A stretch of 54,921 nucleotides of DNA, taken from assembly GCA_025928515.1 (NCBI GenBank), contig JAICJI010000010.1, positions 1 to 54,921 on the forward strand, read 5' to 3'. Made by a program: the position numbers and the translations under genes. The stretch is from Thermoleophilia bacterium. GTDB taxonomy: Bacteria; Actinomycetota; Thermoleophilia; Gaiellales; Gaiellaceae. Below, in pieces: positions 33,040 to 41,205 of this stretch. The first letter of the stretch is position 1. Every line of letters starts with the position of its first letter. The notes under the pieces were generated by a model. It was not told the origin of the DNA. It searched no databases and saw only the letters and a list, made by a program, of their open reading frames with translations.

Positions 33040-33077
33040 GCCGGGTCGGTTCCCTCGGGCGCGTTAGCCTCTCCGCC

Positions 33078-33995
33078 GTGAGTGTGGACGAAACCGCCCG
33101 CGAGGTGGCCGTGATCGGAGGGACTCTCGACCTCGGCGCGGGGCGCCGCGGGGTCGACATGGGGCCGTCCGCGATTCGCTACGCGGGGCTCGAGCAGCAG
33201 CTCGCGGACAAGCTCGGCGTGCGGATCTCGGACGTCGGGAACGTCATCTCACCCGTCGCGGAGACGACGTCGATGGGCGATCCGCACGCCCGCTACCTCG
33301 ACCAGATCCTCGACCTCTGCGACCGGCTCTCCGGACTGGTGGCGGAAGCTGCCGGCAAGGGAGCACTGCCGCTCGTGCTGGGCGGCGACCACTCCGTCGC
33401 GCTGGGCACGCTCGTGGGGATGGCGAGCGCGAAGGGCGGGGCGGGCGGTGTCGTTTGGGTCGATGCCCACGGGGACGTCAACACGCCGGAGACGTCGCCG
33501 AGCGGCAACGTGCACGGGATGGTGTTGGCCGCCGCCCTCGGGCTTGCCGGCGATCAGTTTCGTCGTGACGGTTGGCCGCTGCCGGCGGTCGATCCCGGCA
33601 AGCTCGCGCTGGTGGGCGTCCGGTCGCTCGACGACGGAGAGCGGCGGCTGCTGCAAGAGATCGACGCGAAGGTCTTCACGATGAGCGAGGTCGACCGGAT
33701 GGGGGTCGAGCCGTGCGTGCGCGAGGCACTGGCCCACGCGTCCGGCGGTGCGTTCCTCCACGTCTCGCTCGACATGGACGTGGTCGATCCCGATTACGCA
33801 CCCGGCGTCGGAACGCCCGTGCGCGGCGGGTTCAGCTATCGCGAGGCCCATCTTGCGATGGAGACCGTCGCGGAGTCGGATCTGCTCGACTCCATGGACG
33901 TGGTCGAGGTCAACCCGATCCTGGACCGCGAGAACGCGACCGGGCAGCTCGCGGTCGAGCTCGTGGCGTCCGCGCTCGGCGCGCGCATCCTCTAG
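33078..33995 (+). CDS. rocF: Arginase (ureohydrolase family)
   Basis: 305 residues; hydrolyses arginine to ornithine and urea with two Mn ions. Metal ligands are all present: GGDHS (102-106), DAHGD (129-133) and SLDMDVVDPDYAPGVG; SGNVHGM (142-148) is typical of arginase rather than agmatinase. N-terminal AVIGGTLDLGAGRRGVDMGP is the usual arginase start. Begins with GTG 33078, with TAGCCT seven bases upstream and no ribosome binding site, suggesting a leaderless mRNA. The 3' end overlaps that of convergent rarA. Confidence 0.94.
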   Translation: MSVDETAREVAVIGGTLDLGAGRRGVDMGPSAIRYAGLEQQLADKLGVRISDVGNVISPVAETTSMGDPHARYLDQILDLCDRLSGLVAEAAGKGALPLVLGGDHSVALGTLVGMASAKGGAGGVVWVDAHGDVNTPETSPSGNVHGMVLAAALGLAGDQFRRDGWPLPAVDPGKLALVGVRSLDDGERRLLQEIDAKVFTMSEVDRMGVEPCVREALAHASGGAFLHVSLDMDVVDPDYAPGVGTPVRGGFSYREAHLAMETVAESDLLDSMDVVEVNPILDRENATGQLAVELVASALGARIL

Positions 33996-35245
33996 GCCGG
34001 TTCGGGCGACTCCTCGCCGTTGCCGGACGGTTCGTAGTAGCGCCGCCCTTCGAGCTCCTCCGGGAGATAGCTCGTCTCGAAGCCTTCGGGGTTGTCGTGC
34101 GGGTAGACGTAGCCCTCGCCGTGACCGAGCCGGCGGCCGTACCACGAGCCGTCGCGCAGAGCCTTCGGCGGCCGCGCGACGCCGCGTTCCCCGATGTCCG
34201 CAGTCGCGCGGTTGAGGGCCATGTAGCTTGCGTTCGACTTCGGCGCACGCGCGAGGTAGATCGCGGCCTGGGAGAGGTTGAGGCGAGCTTCGGGCAGGCC
34301 GACGTGCTCCACTGCCTGCGCCGCTGCGACCGCGACGAGCAGGGCGCGCGGGTCGGCGTTGCCGATGTCCTCGGAGGCGAGCACGATCATGCGCCGCGCG
34401 ATGAACCGCGCGTCCTCGCCGCCCTCGAGCATCGCCGCGAGGTAGTAGACCGCGGCGTCGGCGTCGCTGCCGCGCATCGACTTGATGAACGCGGACGTGT
34501 AGTCGTAGTGCGAGTCGCCGGCCTTGTCGTAGACGAGCGGCGGCTTGCGGGCCGCGTCCTCGACGTTCTCCACCGTGACGGCGCCGTCGGCGGTCTCGTT
34601 CGCGAGCTCGACGATGTTGAGCGCGGTGCGCGCGTCGCCGCCGGAGCGGTGCGCGATCAGCTCGACGACGTCGTCCGGCGCCTCGCCGCCGACCTCGCTC
34701 AGGCCGCGGCGAACGACGACAGCCATCTCCTCCGGCGTGAGCGGCTCGAGCTCGTACACCTGCGTGCGCGAGATCAGGGCGGAGTTGACCTCGTAGTACG
34801 GGTTCTCGGTCGTCGCCCCGATCAGCGTCAGGAGCCCCGACTCGGCCCCGGGCAGCAGCGCGTCCTGCTGGGCCTTGTTGAAGCGGTGGATCTCGTCGAG
34901 GAAGAGGATCGTCCGCGTGCCGGTCGTGCCGAGCCGCTCGCGGGCCCGTGCCAGGACCTCGCGCACGTCCTTGACCGTCGCCGACACGGCCGACAGCTCC
35001 TCGAACGCGGCGCCCGTCGAGGCGGCGACGATCCGGGCCAGCGTCGTCTTGCCGCTGCCCGGCGGGCCGTACAGGATCGAAGAATGCACGCGGTCCTCCG
35101 CGATCGCATGCCGCAATGCGGAGCCCTCGCCGAGCACGTGCCGCTGGCCGACGAACTCGGCGAGCGTCGACGGCCGCAGCCGCTGCGCGAGCGGCGCAAC
35201 CTCCCCGCCGCGACGGTCGGCGGCATCCGAGAAGAGGTCTCCCAC
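33992..35245 (-). CDS. rarA: Replication-associated recombination protein RarA (MgsA)
   Basis: 417-residue AAA+ ATPase of the clamp-loader group that acts at stalled forks. N-terminal PLAQRLRPSTLAEFVGQRHVLG, Walker A GPPGSGKTTLA, Walker B ILFLDEIHRFNKAQQDALLP, sensor 1 GATTENPYYEVNSAL, and the C-terminal tetramerisation region with SMRGSDADAAVYYLA and EDIGNADP are all typical. GTG 35245 is chosen as homology begins there; CATACT lies six bases upstream on its strand. Divergent from the methyltransferase gene with 20 bases between start codons. Confidence 0.96.
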   Translation of the reverse strand: MGDLFSDAADRRGGEVAPLAQRLRPSTLAEFVGQRHVLGEGSALRHAIAEDRVHSSILYGPPGSGKTTLARIVAASTGAAFEELSAVSATVKDVREVLARARERLGTTGTRTILFLDEIHRFNKAQQDALLPGAESGLLTLIGATTENPYYEVNSALISRTQVYELEPLTPEEMAVVVRRGLSEVGGEAPDDVVELIAHRSGGDARTALNIVELANETADGAVTVENVEDAARKPPLVYDKAGDSHYDYTSAFIKSMRGSDADAAVYYLAAMLEGGEDARFIARRMIVLASEDIGNADPRALLVAVAAAQAVEHVGLPEARLNLSQAAIYLARAPKSNASYMALNRATADIGERGVARPPKALRDGSWYGRRLGHGEGYVYPHDNPEGFETSYLPEELEGRRYYEPSGNGEESPEPA

Positions 35246-35251
35246 GGCGCC

Positions 35252-35259
35252 AGTATGCT
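35252..35259. promoter_or_regulatory. Mirror-image divergent -10 elements (rarA / methyltransferase)
   Basis: AGTATGCT reads TATGCT on the plus strand (35254-35259), six bases before the ATG at 35266, and CATACT on the minus strand (35257-35252), six bases before the GTG at 35245. The whole intergenic gap is 20 bases. Confidence 0.6.
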
Positions 35260-35265
35260 CGGCCG

Positions 35266-36012
35266 ATGCCTGGGTCCACGGCCGACGTCTGGAGCGGGGC
35301 GACCTACGAGCGCATCGCGGAGACGTTCGCTCCGATCCACGATCGCGTGGTGGCACTCCTCGCGATCGTGCCGGGCACGCGCGTGCTCGACGTCGCCTGC
35401 GGTACCGGCGGCGTTGCCCTGCGGGCCGCACGGGCCGGCGCCGAGGTGCTCGGGATCGACATCTCGGCCGATCAGCTCACGAAGGCACGCCGTGCCGCCG
35501 CGGCCGAGAGCCTCGAGATCCGCTTCGACGAGGGCGACTGCCAGGAGCTTCCGTACGGAGACGCCGAGTTCGACGCCGTCACGTCGGCGTTCGGCGCGAT
35601 CTTCGCGCCCGACCACGCGCGCACGGCCGCCGAGCTCGCACGCGTCTGCCGCCCGGGCGGCCGGCTCGTCCTCACCGCGTGGCTGAAGGATGCGTGGTCG
35701 GAGGTGCATTCGAAGGCGGGACGCACGTCCGCGCTCGACGTCGACGCGAGCGAGTGGTCGCAGGAGGACCACCTCCACGGGCTGCTCGGCGCTGCGTTCG
35801 ACTTTGAGCTCCAGACCGGGCAGTGGCGCGTCGAGAAGGGCTCCGGCGAGGCGCTGTGGGAGTTCGCCTCCAACTCGATGCCGCCGCTGTGTGCCTGGCT
35901 CGCGGAGCAGGACGACGAGACGCGCGCCCGAGCCGAGCAGGTGTACCGCGAGTTCCTCGCGCCCGGGGTGCTCGAACGCGAGTACGTTCTCGTCTTGGGG
36001 ACGCGCCGATGA
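35266..36012 (+). CDS. Class I SAM-dependent methyltransferase
   Basis: 248 residues. Motif I VLDVACGTGGVALRAA, motif II VLGIDISADQLTKAR, and GDCQELPYGDAEFDAVTSAFG followed by RVCRPGGRLVLTAW identify a UbiE-like methyltransferase. The N-terminal ATYERIAETFAPIHDRVV also resembles UbiE-type enzymes. Substrate unknown. ATG 35266 has TATGCT six bases upstream and no ribosome binding site. Overlaps the M20 peptidase gene by four bases. Confidence 0.9.
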   Translation: MPGSTADVWSGATYERIAETFAPIHDRVVALLAIVPGTRVLDVACGTGGVALRAARAGAEVLGIDISADQLTKARRAAAAESLEIRFDEGDCQELPYGDAEFDAVTSAFGAIFAPDHARTAAELARVCRPGGRLVLTAWLKDAWSEVHSKAGRTSALDVDASEWSQEDHLHGLLGAAFDFELQTGQWRVEKGSGEALWEFASNSMPPLCAWLAEQDDETRARAEQVYREFLAPGVLEREYVLVLGTRR

Positions 36013-37322
36013 GCACTCTCGTCGATCTACGCGAGGAGGTCACCGACCTCGTCCAGCGGCTCGTCCGCGTGGACACGACGAACCCTCCCGGCAACGAGAC
36101 CGCCGCGGCCGAGCTGCTGCGCGAGTACCTCGAGGCGAGTGGCATCGACAATTGCGAGCTGATCGCGCGCACGCCCGAGCGCGCGAACCTCGTCGCGCGG
36201 ATTCCGGGCGGCGACGGCCCGTCGCTTCTCTTCCTCGGTCACACCGACGTCGTTCTCGCCGACCCGGCCGAGTGGTCGGTGCCGCCGTTCTCGGGCGAGC
36301 TGCGCGACGGGATGGTCTGGGGACGCGGCGCAATCGACATGAAGAGCCAGGTCGCGGCGAACGCGGTCGCCTTCGCGTCGCTCGCGCGCGAGGGGTTCAA
36401 GCCGAGCGGCGACCTCATCTTCGCGGCGACCGCCGACGAGGAGAACGGCACCGGTTTCGGCCTCGAATGGCTCTGCGAGGCGCATCCCGACGTGGTCCGC
36501 TGCGACTTCTCGATCAACGAGGGAGGCGGCGACCGGGTCGAGCTCGAGGATGGCCGCGCGATCTACCAGGCGACGGTGGCCGAGAAGATGACCGCGCCGT
36601 TCCGGATCCTCGTCAAGGGCCGCTCGGGGCACGCCTCGATGCCGCGCATCGCCGACAACGCGCTCGTCAACGCGACCCGCCTCATCGACCGGATCGCCGA
36701 CTACCGGCCGGAGCCGCAGCTCGGCCCCGAGGTTGAGGGCTTCATGCAGGCGGTGTTCGGAGAGGTGCCGCCCGCGGCGGAAGTCGTGGAGCGCGCCGCG
36801 CCGCTGTCCCCGGTTGCCGCGGTCGTCCTCGACGCGCTGTTGGGGCCGACCTTTTCGCCCACCATGATCTCCGCCTCGCAGAAGCGCAACGTCATCCCGG
36901 CGCTCTGTGCGGTCGAGGTCGACTGCCGGCTCATGCCCGGCCAGCATCCCGAGGACGTCGAGCCGACCATCCGCGCCGTGCTCGGCGAGGACGTCGACTA
37001 CGAGCTCGAGTGGGTCGAGGGCGCGCACGGCGGAACGCGGTCTCCGCTGGACACGCCCCTCTGGCGCGCGCTCGAGGAGTGGGTCGCCGAGACCGAGCCG
37101 GGAGCGATCGCGGCTCCGCTCGCATGTGTGGGCTTCACCGACAGCCACTGGCTGCGCGAGGCGTTCGGCACCGTCGCGTACGGCTTCTTCCCGACCACGG
37201 GCGAACTACCGCCGGAGGTGGCCGCCGGGCTCGTGCACTCGGCCGATGAGCGCATCCCCGTCTCGGATCTCGAGGCCGGAGTCAGCTGGCTGCGGCACGC
37301 GGCGCACGCCATTCTCTCGTAG
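36009..37322 (+). CDS. M20-family zinc peptidase (ArgE/DapE/ACY1/CPG2)
   Basis: 437 residues. Metal ligands: His78 in FLGHTDVV, Asp110 in WGRGAIDMK, and the Glu pair 144-145 in TADEENG. The dimerisation domain starts near KMTAPFRILVKGRSGHASMP. Lengths and motifs match ArgE/DapE-like deacylases and carboxypeptidases, but the exact substrate cannot be told. ATGA overlap with the methyltransferase gene. An arginase gene 2 kb upstream hints at amino acid catabolism, which is weak evidence. Confidence 0.92.
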   Translation: MSTLVDLREEVTDLVQRLVRVDTTNPPGNETAAAELLREYLEASGIDNCELIARTPERANLVARIPGGDGPSLLFLGHTDVVLADPAEWSVPPFSGELRDGMVWGRGAIDMKSQVAANAVAFASLAREGFKPSGDLIFAATADEENGTGFGLEWLCEAHPDVVRCDFSINEGGGDRVELEDGRAIYQATVAEKMTAPFRILVKGRSGHASMPRIADNALVNATRLIDRIADYRPEPQLGPEVEGFMQAVFGEVPPAAEVVERAAPLSPVAAVVLDALLGPTFSPTMISASQKRNVIPALCAVEVDCRLMPGQHPEDVEPTIRAVLGEDVDYELEWVEGAHGGTRSPLDTPLWRALEEWVAETEPGAIAAPLACVGFTDSHWLREAFGTVAYGFFPTTGELPPEVAAGLVHSADERIPVSDLEAGVSWLRHAAHAILS

Positions 37323-37342
37323 CGCCACTACCCTTCGAGGCG

Positions 37343-38122
37343 ATGCGTAACAAGGAGAAGATCCGGCTCGGCGGCATGGCCCTGCCGAACGGTGTGCTCG
37401 TGCATGGGCCGCACTCGTGGGCCTGCGCGGTCCGGCACGAGGACGGGCAGATCGAGGTCGCGTCGGCGCGCAAGCGCCTGATGGCCTCTCGGATCGAGAA
37501 CCCCATCCTGCGCGGTCCTGCGCGACTGGCCGAGGCGCTGTTGCTGCTGCCGCAGATCAAGGCGAAGCTCCCGGCTGCTCGGCTACCGATGGAGAGCCCA
37601 CGCGCGCTCGTCTCGATGATGGGCGCGGCCCTGTTCGTCAAAGGCCTGCGCGAGTCGAGCCTTCGTCCGGTCGCGCGGGAGCTCCTGTCCGCCGTCGCCT
37701 CGATCGCCCCCGCGGTGCTCGCGCTCCGCTCCGGCGAGCTCGCGGCGTACCACGGCGCCGAGCACATCTCGATCGGGAGCTACGAGCACGGGAAGAAGGC
37801 GACCCGGGAGCACGAGCGCTGCGGCGGGCATCTCATCGGGCCGCTTCTGGCGACCTCTGCGGTGGGGAACGTGGTGGCGAGCCTGGCGCCGGAGCGAGCG
37901 CGGAAGCACGCGCAGGCGGTCGCACAGATCGGCGCGATCGCGGCGGCAACCGAGCTCTTCGGCTGGATGACGCGGAACCCGTCACACCCGTTGGCGCAGG
38001 CGCTGGCCAAGCCGGGACACGAGCTCCAGCACCGTTTCTCGACGGCGGAGCCGAGCGCCGAGCAGCTCGAGGTGGCCGAGGCGGCGCTCAAGGCCTGCCT
38101 CGAGCTCGAGCACGCCGCCTAG
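37343..38122 (+). CDS. DUF1385 family protein
   Basis: 259 residues. The family hallmarks are at the N-terminus, LGGMALPNGVLVHGPHSWACAVR (partly membrane-embedded in relatives), and the strongly conserved AAYHGAEH in the middle, whose His and Glu look like a metal site. This version has a C-terminal part rich in Ala and Leu (VGNVVASLAPERARKHAQAVAQIG) with few clear membrane helices, unlike longer members with obvious transmembrane segments. Function unknown. TACCCT eight bases before the ATG suggests a leaderless mRNA. Confidence 0.82.
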   Translation: MRNKEKIRLGGMALPNGVLVHGPHSWACAVRHEDGQIEVASARKRLMASRIENPILRGPARLAEALLLLPQIKAKLPAARLPMESPRALVSMMGAALFVKGLRESSLRPVARELLSAVASIAPAVLALRSGELAAYHGAEHISIGSYEHGKKATREHERCGGHLIGPLLATSAVGNVVASLAPERARKHAQAVAQIGAIAAATELFGWMTRNPSHPLAQALAKPGHELQHRFSTAEPSAEQLEVAEAALKACLELEHAA

Positions 38123-38135
38123 GCAGCTCCGCGAC

Positions 38136-38431
38136 CTAACGCGGGTACAGCTGCACGCTCAGACGCGGCGGGAAGTAGCTCTGGCAATCGCGTCGCCCGA
38201 ACTTCGCGAGCACGTGCGCGCGCAGCATCCCGGCCTCCGTCCCCTGCACGAACGCAAGGCTTTGCGTGCGCTCCTTCCGGAATGGGAACCAGGTCTTCGG
38301 GTAGCCGGGCTGCAGCGTCAGCCGCCGCTCGAAGCGGCCGCGGTCAGGACGTGTGGCTTCTGCCGTCCGCTTGCCGCGGCTGCCGGAAGCAGCGCGGCGG
38401 CGACAACGCCGATTGCAATCGCCCTTCTCAC
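38136..38431 (-). pseudogene. Small secreted protein gene broken by a frameshift
   Basis: A GTG at 38431 opens a signal-peptide-like sequence (VRRAIAIGVVAAALLPAAAA) whose frame stops at 38318. In another frame, and with coding-like composition, the reading continues DRGRFERRLTLQPGYPKTWF ... and ends SYFPPRLSVQLYPR at 38136. The total span (296 bases) is one base short of, or two bases over, a multiple of three. The simplest reading is a single indel, from mutation or sequencing, in a gene for a secreted protein of about 98 residues. It fills most of the 343-base gap between the DUF1385 gene and NDH-2. Not recognised as a family. Confidence 0.6.
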
Positions 38432-38465
38432 GAAGGAGATACGCGCGGCAGCGGCAGCCGAGTCC

Positions 38466-39734
38466 CTAGCCGAGCTTCTCGGGGTGCCCGAGCCGGCCGA
38501 GCTCGGCGATGTCCCGCGGGAAGAACAGCGCGACCGTCCAGTCGACGACGACCCGGAGCTTCCGCGACGCGAGCGGCAGCTGGTACAGGTGGTACGTCCG
38601 CGTCACCCACCAGCCGGGGAAGCCGCGCAGGCGCAAGCCGAGCACCTCCGCGATCCCCTTGTGCCGGCCGAGCGTCGCGACCTGGCCGAGCATGCGGTAG
38701 CCGTACGGCTCGGGAGTCCCGGACAGGTTCCGCGCGAGCCTGCGCGCCTGGCGAAGCGCGTGTTGGCACGTCGGCGGATCCGGCTGGTCGCTGCGCGTGT
38801 TCGGCACACGCGCGCAGTCGCCGAGCGTCCACACTTGCTCGTGCCCTCGCACATGGAGAAACTCATCGGCCTCGACGCGGCCTTTCTCGTCGAGCGGGAG
38901 CGACCACTCGCGCAGCACAGGATTCGGCGCTACGCCGGCCGTCCAGACGAGCGAGTTCGTAGGGATCCGCGTCTCGTTCGAGAGCACAGCCTCGTCGACT
39001 GTGACCGACTCGAGCGTCGTCTCGACGTGGATCTCGACGTTGCGCCGCCGCAGCTCGGCCGCGGCGTAGTCGCCGAGCGGCGGCGGGATCTCGGGCAGGA
39101 TCCGCGGCGCCGCGTCGACCAGCACCCAGCGGCGCGGGGTCGAGCGCAGGCGCGGGTAGTAGCGGAGAGCGTCCTCGGCGAGGTCCGAAAGCTCCGCGAG
39201 CGCCTCGACCCCGGCGTAGCCGGCGCCGACGAACACGAACGTCAGCCGCCGCGCGCGCTCCTCCTCGTCGAGGGCCCCGTCTGCCGCCTCGAGCTGGTGG
39301 AGAACGTGGTTGCGGAGGTTGATCGCGTCGGCAAGCGACTTGAACGAGAGCGCGTGCTCGGACAGGCCGGGCACCGGCAATGACCGGGGGACGGCACCGA
39401 GCGCCAGCACCATGTCTTGCCAGGCGACGGTTTGCGGGCCTTCGTCGGTCTCCACGCTGGCCGTCTGCGCCTCGAGGTCGATGCCGGTCGCGCTGCCGAG
39501 GATCATCTCCGCGTGCGGGCACATCGCGCGCAGCGGCACGACGCAGTGGCGCGGCTCGAGCGTCCCGGCCGCGGCCTCCGGGAGCAGCGGCGTGTAGAGC
39601 ATGAAGTTCTCGTTGCTGACGATCGTCGCCCCGCGCTTGCCGAGCTCGCGGGCGACGTACCCGCCGGCGAAGCCGCCGCCGAGCACGAGTACCCCGCCGC
39701 GGGCCTGTCTCTCTGCGGTCACGTCCCCTAGCAT
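38466..39734 (-). CDS. Type II NADH dehydrogenase (NDH-2 family FAD oxidoreductase)
   Basis: 422 residues. The FAD-binding motif VLVLGGGFAGGYVARELGK is near the N-terminus, the NAD-binding motif FVFVGAGYAGVEALAEL near 170, and LGDCARVPN is the second flavin contact. The C-terminal part GFPGWWVTRTYHLYQLPLASRKLRVVVDW includes the membrane-anchoring amphipathic region. NDH-2 transfers electrons from NADH to menaquinone without pumping protons. Starts with ATG 39734; no clear ribosome binding site. Confidence 0.92.
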   Translation of the reverse strand: MLGDVTAERQARGGVLVLGGGFAGGYVARELGKRGATIVSNENFMLYTPLLPEAAAGTLEPRHCVVPLRAMCPHAEMILGSATGIDLEAQTASVETDEGPQTVAWQDMVLALGAVPRSLPVPGLSEHALSFKSLADAINLRNHVLHQLEAADGALDEEERARRLTFVFVGAGYAGVEALAELSDLAEDALRYYPRLRSTPRRWVLVDAAPRILPEIPPPLGDYAAAELRRRNVEIHVETTLESVTVDEAVLSNETRIPTNSLVWTAGVAPNPVLREWSLPLDEKGRVEADEFLHVRGHEQVWTLGDCARVPNTRSDQPDPPTCQHALRQARRLARNLSGTPEPYGYRMLGQVATLGRHKGIAEVLGLRLRGFPGWWVTRTYHLYQLPLASRKLRVVVDWTVALFFPRDIAELGRLGHPEKLG

Positions 39735-39808
39735 CGCGCAGAGATGGCGATCCAGGTGTCGGAGGCGGTCGAGTTTGCCCCCGCTGCAGCGCGGGATACA
39801 GGAATGAC

Positions 39809-39958
39809 ATGACGCACGTCCTGCTCCTCAACCTCGTGTTCTTCATCCCGGCGACGTGCGGAGCGGCAGCGTTCGTGCTCTGCATCCACCGGTGTTTCAG
39901 GAGCAATCCGCCGCCGCTGCCGGCCGCGGGGCCGGACGACCTCGCGCGCTCGGCCTAG
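39809..39958 (+). CDS. Small single-pass membrane protein (49 residues)
   Basis: An open frame of 49 residues, too short for standard calling. It begins MTHVLLLNLVFFIPATCG and continues AAAFVLCIHRCF, one membrane helix (about 4-26) with three cysteines, then a Pro-rich polar tail ending DDLARSA. AGGA lies five bases before the ATG. It fills the gap between NDH-2 (divergent) and the convergent sigma factor gene, overlapping the latter's end by four bases. Function unknown; proximity to NDH-2 could mean a respiratory accessory role. Confidence 0.55.
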   Translation: MTHVLLLNLVFFIPATCGAAAFVLCIHRCFRSNPPPLPAAGPDDLARSA

Positions 39959-41205
39959 TCGACGATTCGGCTCTGGAGAAACGTCCGCTCGGTCTCGCTC
40001 GGGGCGAGCTCGAGCGCGCGGGAGTAGGCGGCCGAGGCCTCGTCGTCGCGGCCGAGCCGGGAGAGAAGCTCGGCGCGGGTCGAGTGCCAGAGGTGGTACC
40101 GCTCCAAGCCGGTCAGTCCATCCACGATCTCGAGCCCCTGGTCGGGCCCGTTGGCCATGGCGACCGCGACCGCGCGGTTCAGCTCGATCACGGGCGACGG
40201 GGCCAACTCGGCGAGCCGGCCGTAGAGGAGCGCGATCTGCGTCCAGTCCGTCTCGTCCTCGAAATGGAGCGAGGCGATCGCCGCCTGCAGTTGGTACGGG
40301 CCTGGCACGCGTAATGAAAGCGCTCGCTCGAGCGCTTGCCGACCCTGCTCGACCTCCGCGGCGTCCCAGAGCGCGCGGTCCTGCTCCCCGAGGAGGACGA
40401 GCTCGCCCTCCGGCGAAACGCGCGCGTCGCGGCGCGCGTCCTGCAGCAGAAGCAGCGCATGCAGCCCGTGCGCCTCCGCTTCGTCGGGCATGAGCGTCGC
40501 GAGCACGGCAGCGAGCCGTATCGCCTCCGCGCACAACTCGCTCCGCACCGGCGGGCCGTAGCCTGCGTTGAAGACGAGGTAGATCGTCGCGTGCACGAGC
40601 CGCAACCGTTCGGGCAGCAGGTGCTCTGCCGGCACGCGCAGTGGGATGCCGGCGTCGCGGATCTTCCGCTTGGCGCGCACGAGCCGCTGGGCGAGCGTCG
40701 CCTCCGGGACGAGAAACGCGCGTGCGATCTCCGGCGTCTCGAGCCCACCGACGAGGCTCAGCGTCAGGCCGACCTGCGCCCCGGGTGCGAGCGCCGGGTG
40801 GCAGCACGCGAAGATCAGCTCGAGCCGCTCGTCCGGAATCACTGCCTCCTCGTCGCTCGGGAGCTCCGCCGCTCGCGCCAGGAGCTCCGTCTTGCGGGTC
40901 CGCGTCTGCTCGCGGCGGATCCGGTCGATCGCCGCGTTGCGCGCCGTTGTCACGATCCACGCGCCGGGGTTGGTGGGAGCTCCGTCGACCGGCCACCGCT
41001 CGGCGGCGCGGACGAAGGCGTCCTGCACCGCGTCCTCGGCGAGGTCGAGGTCACCGAGGACGCGGCCGAGGATCGCGATCGAGCGCGCCCGCTCGTCGCG
41101 GTAGGCGCGAGTGAGCTCGTCTACGAGGCCACCTCGGCCTCGCGCATGACGATCGGGCGCACCTCGATGTGGCCGTAGCGGGCCGACGGGATCTTCGCCG
41201 CCCAC
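39955..41205 (-). CDS. ECF42-type RNA polymerase sigma factor
   Basis: Up to 416 residues. Sigma region 2 is in ILGRVLGDLDLAEDAVQDAFVRA and NPGAWIVTTARNAAIDRIRRE, region 4 in LTLSLVGGLETPEIARAFLVPEATLAQRLVRAKRKI. The long C-terminal extension with TPR-like helices (RLVHATIYLVFNAGYG, ELNRAVAVAMANGP, HSTRAELLSRLGRDDEA) is diagnostic of the ECF42 group, which works without an anti-sigma factor and is coded next to DGPF/YCII proteins, as here. No ATG/GTG/TTG lies close to the conserved start VDELTRAYRDERARS; the ATG at 41205 adds 27 residues overlapping the YCII gene by 85 bases. Confidence 0.92.
   Translation of the reverse strand: MGGEDPVGPLRPHRGAPDRHARGRGGLVDELTRAYRDERARSIAILGRVLGDLDLAEDAVQDAFVRAAERWPVDGAPTNPGAWIVTTARNAAIDRIRREQTRTRKTELLARAAELPSDEEAVIPDERLELIFACCHPALAPGAQVGLTLSLVGGLETPEIARAFLVPEATLAQRLVRAKRKIRDAGIPLRVPAEHLLPERLRLVHATIYLVFNAGYGPPVRSELCAEAIRLAAVLATLMPDEAEAHGLHALLLLQDARRDARVSPEGELVLLGEQDRALWDAAEVEQGRQALERALSLRVPGPYQLQAAIASLHFEDETDWTQIALLYGRLAELAPSPVIELNRAVAVAMANGPDQGLEIVDGLTGLERYHLWHSTRAELLSRLGRDDEASAAYSRALELAPSETERTFLQSRIVD

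Noticed and set aside
33249-35279. 676-codon minus-strand ORF
   Set aside because: Shadow frame of rarA and antisense of arginase; the real RarA frame carries all AAA+ motifs.
38136-38431. Programmed frameshift in the small secreted protein
   Set aside because: No slippery heptamer or downstream structure was evident; a simple indel is more likely.
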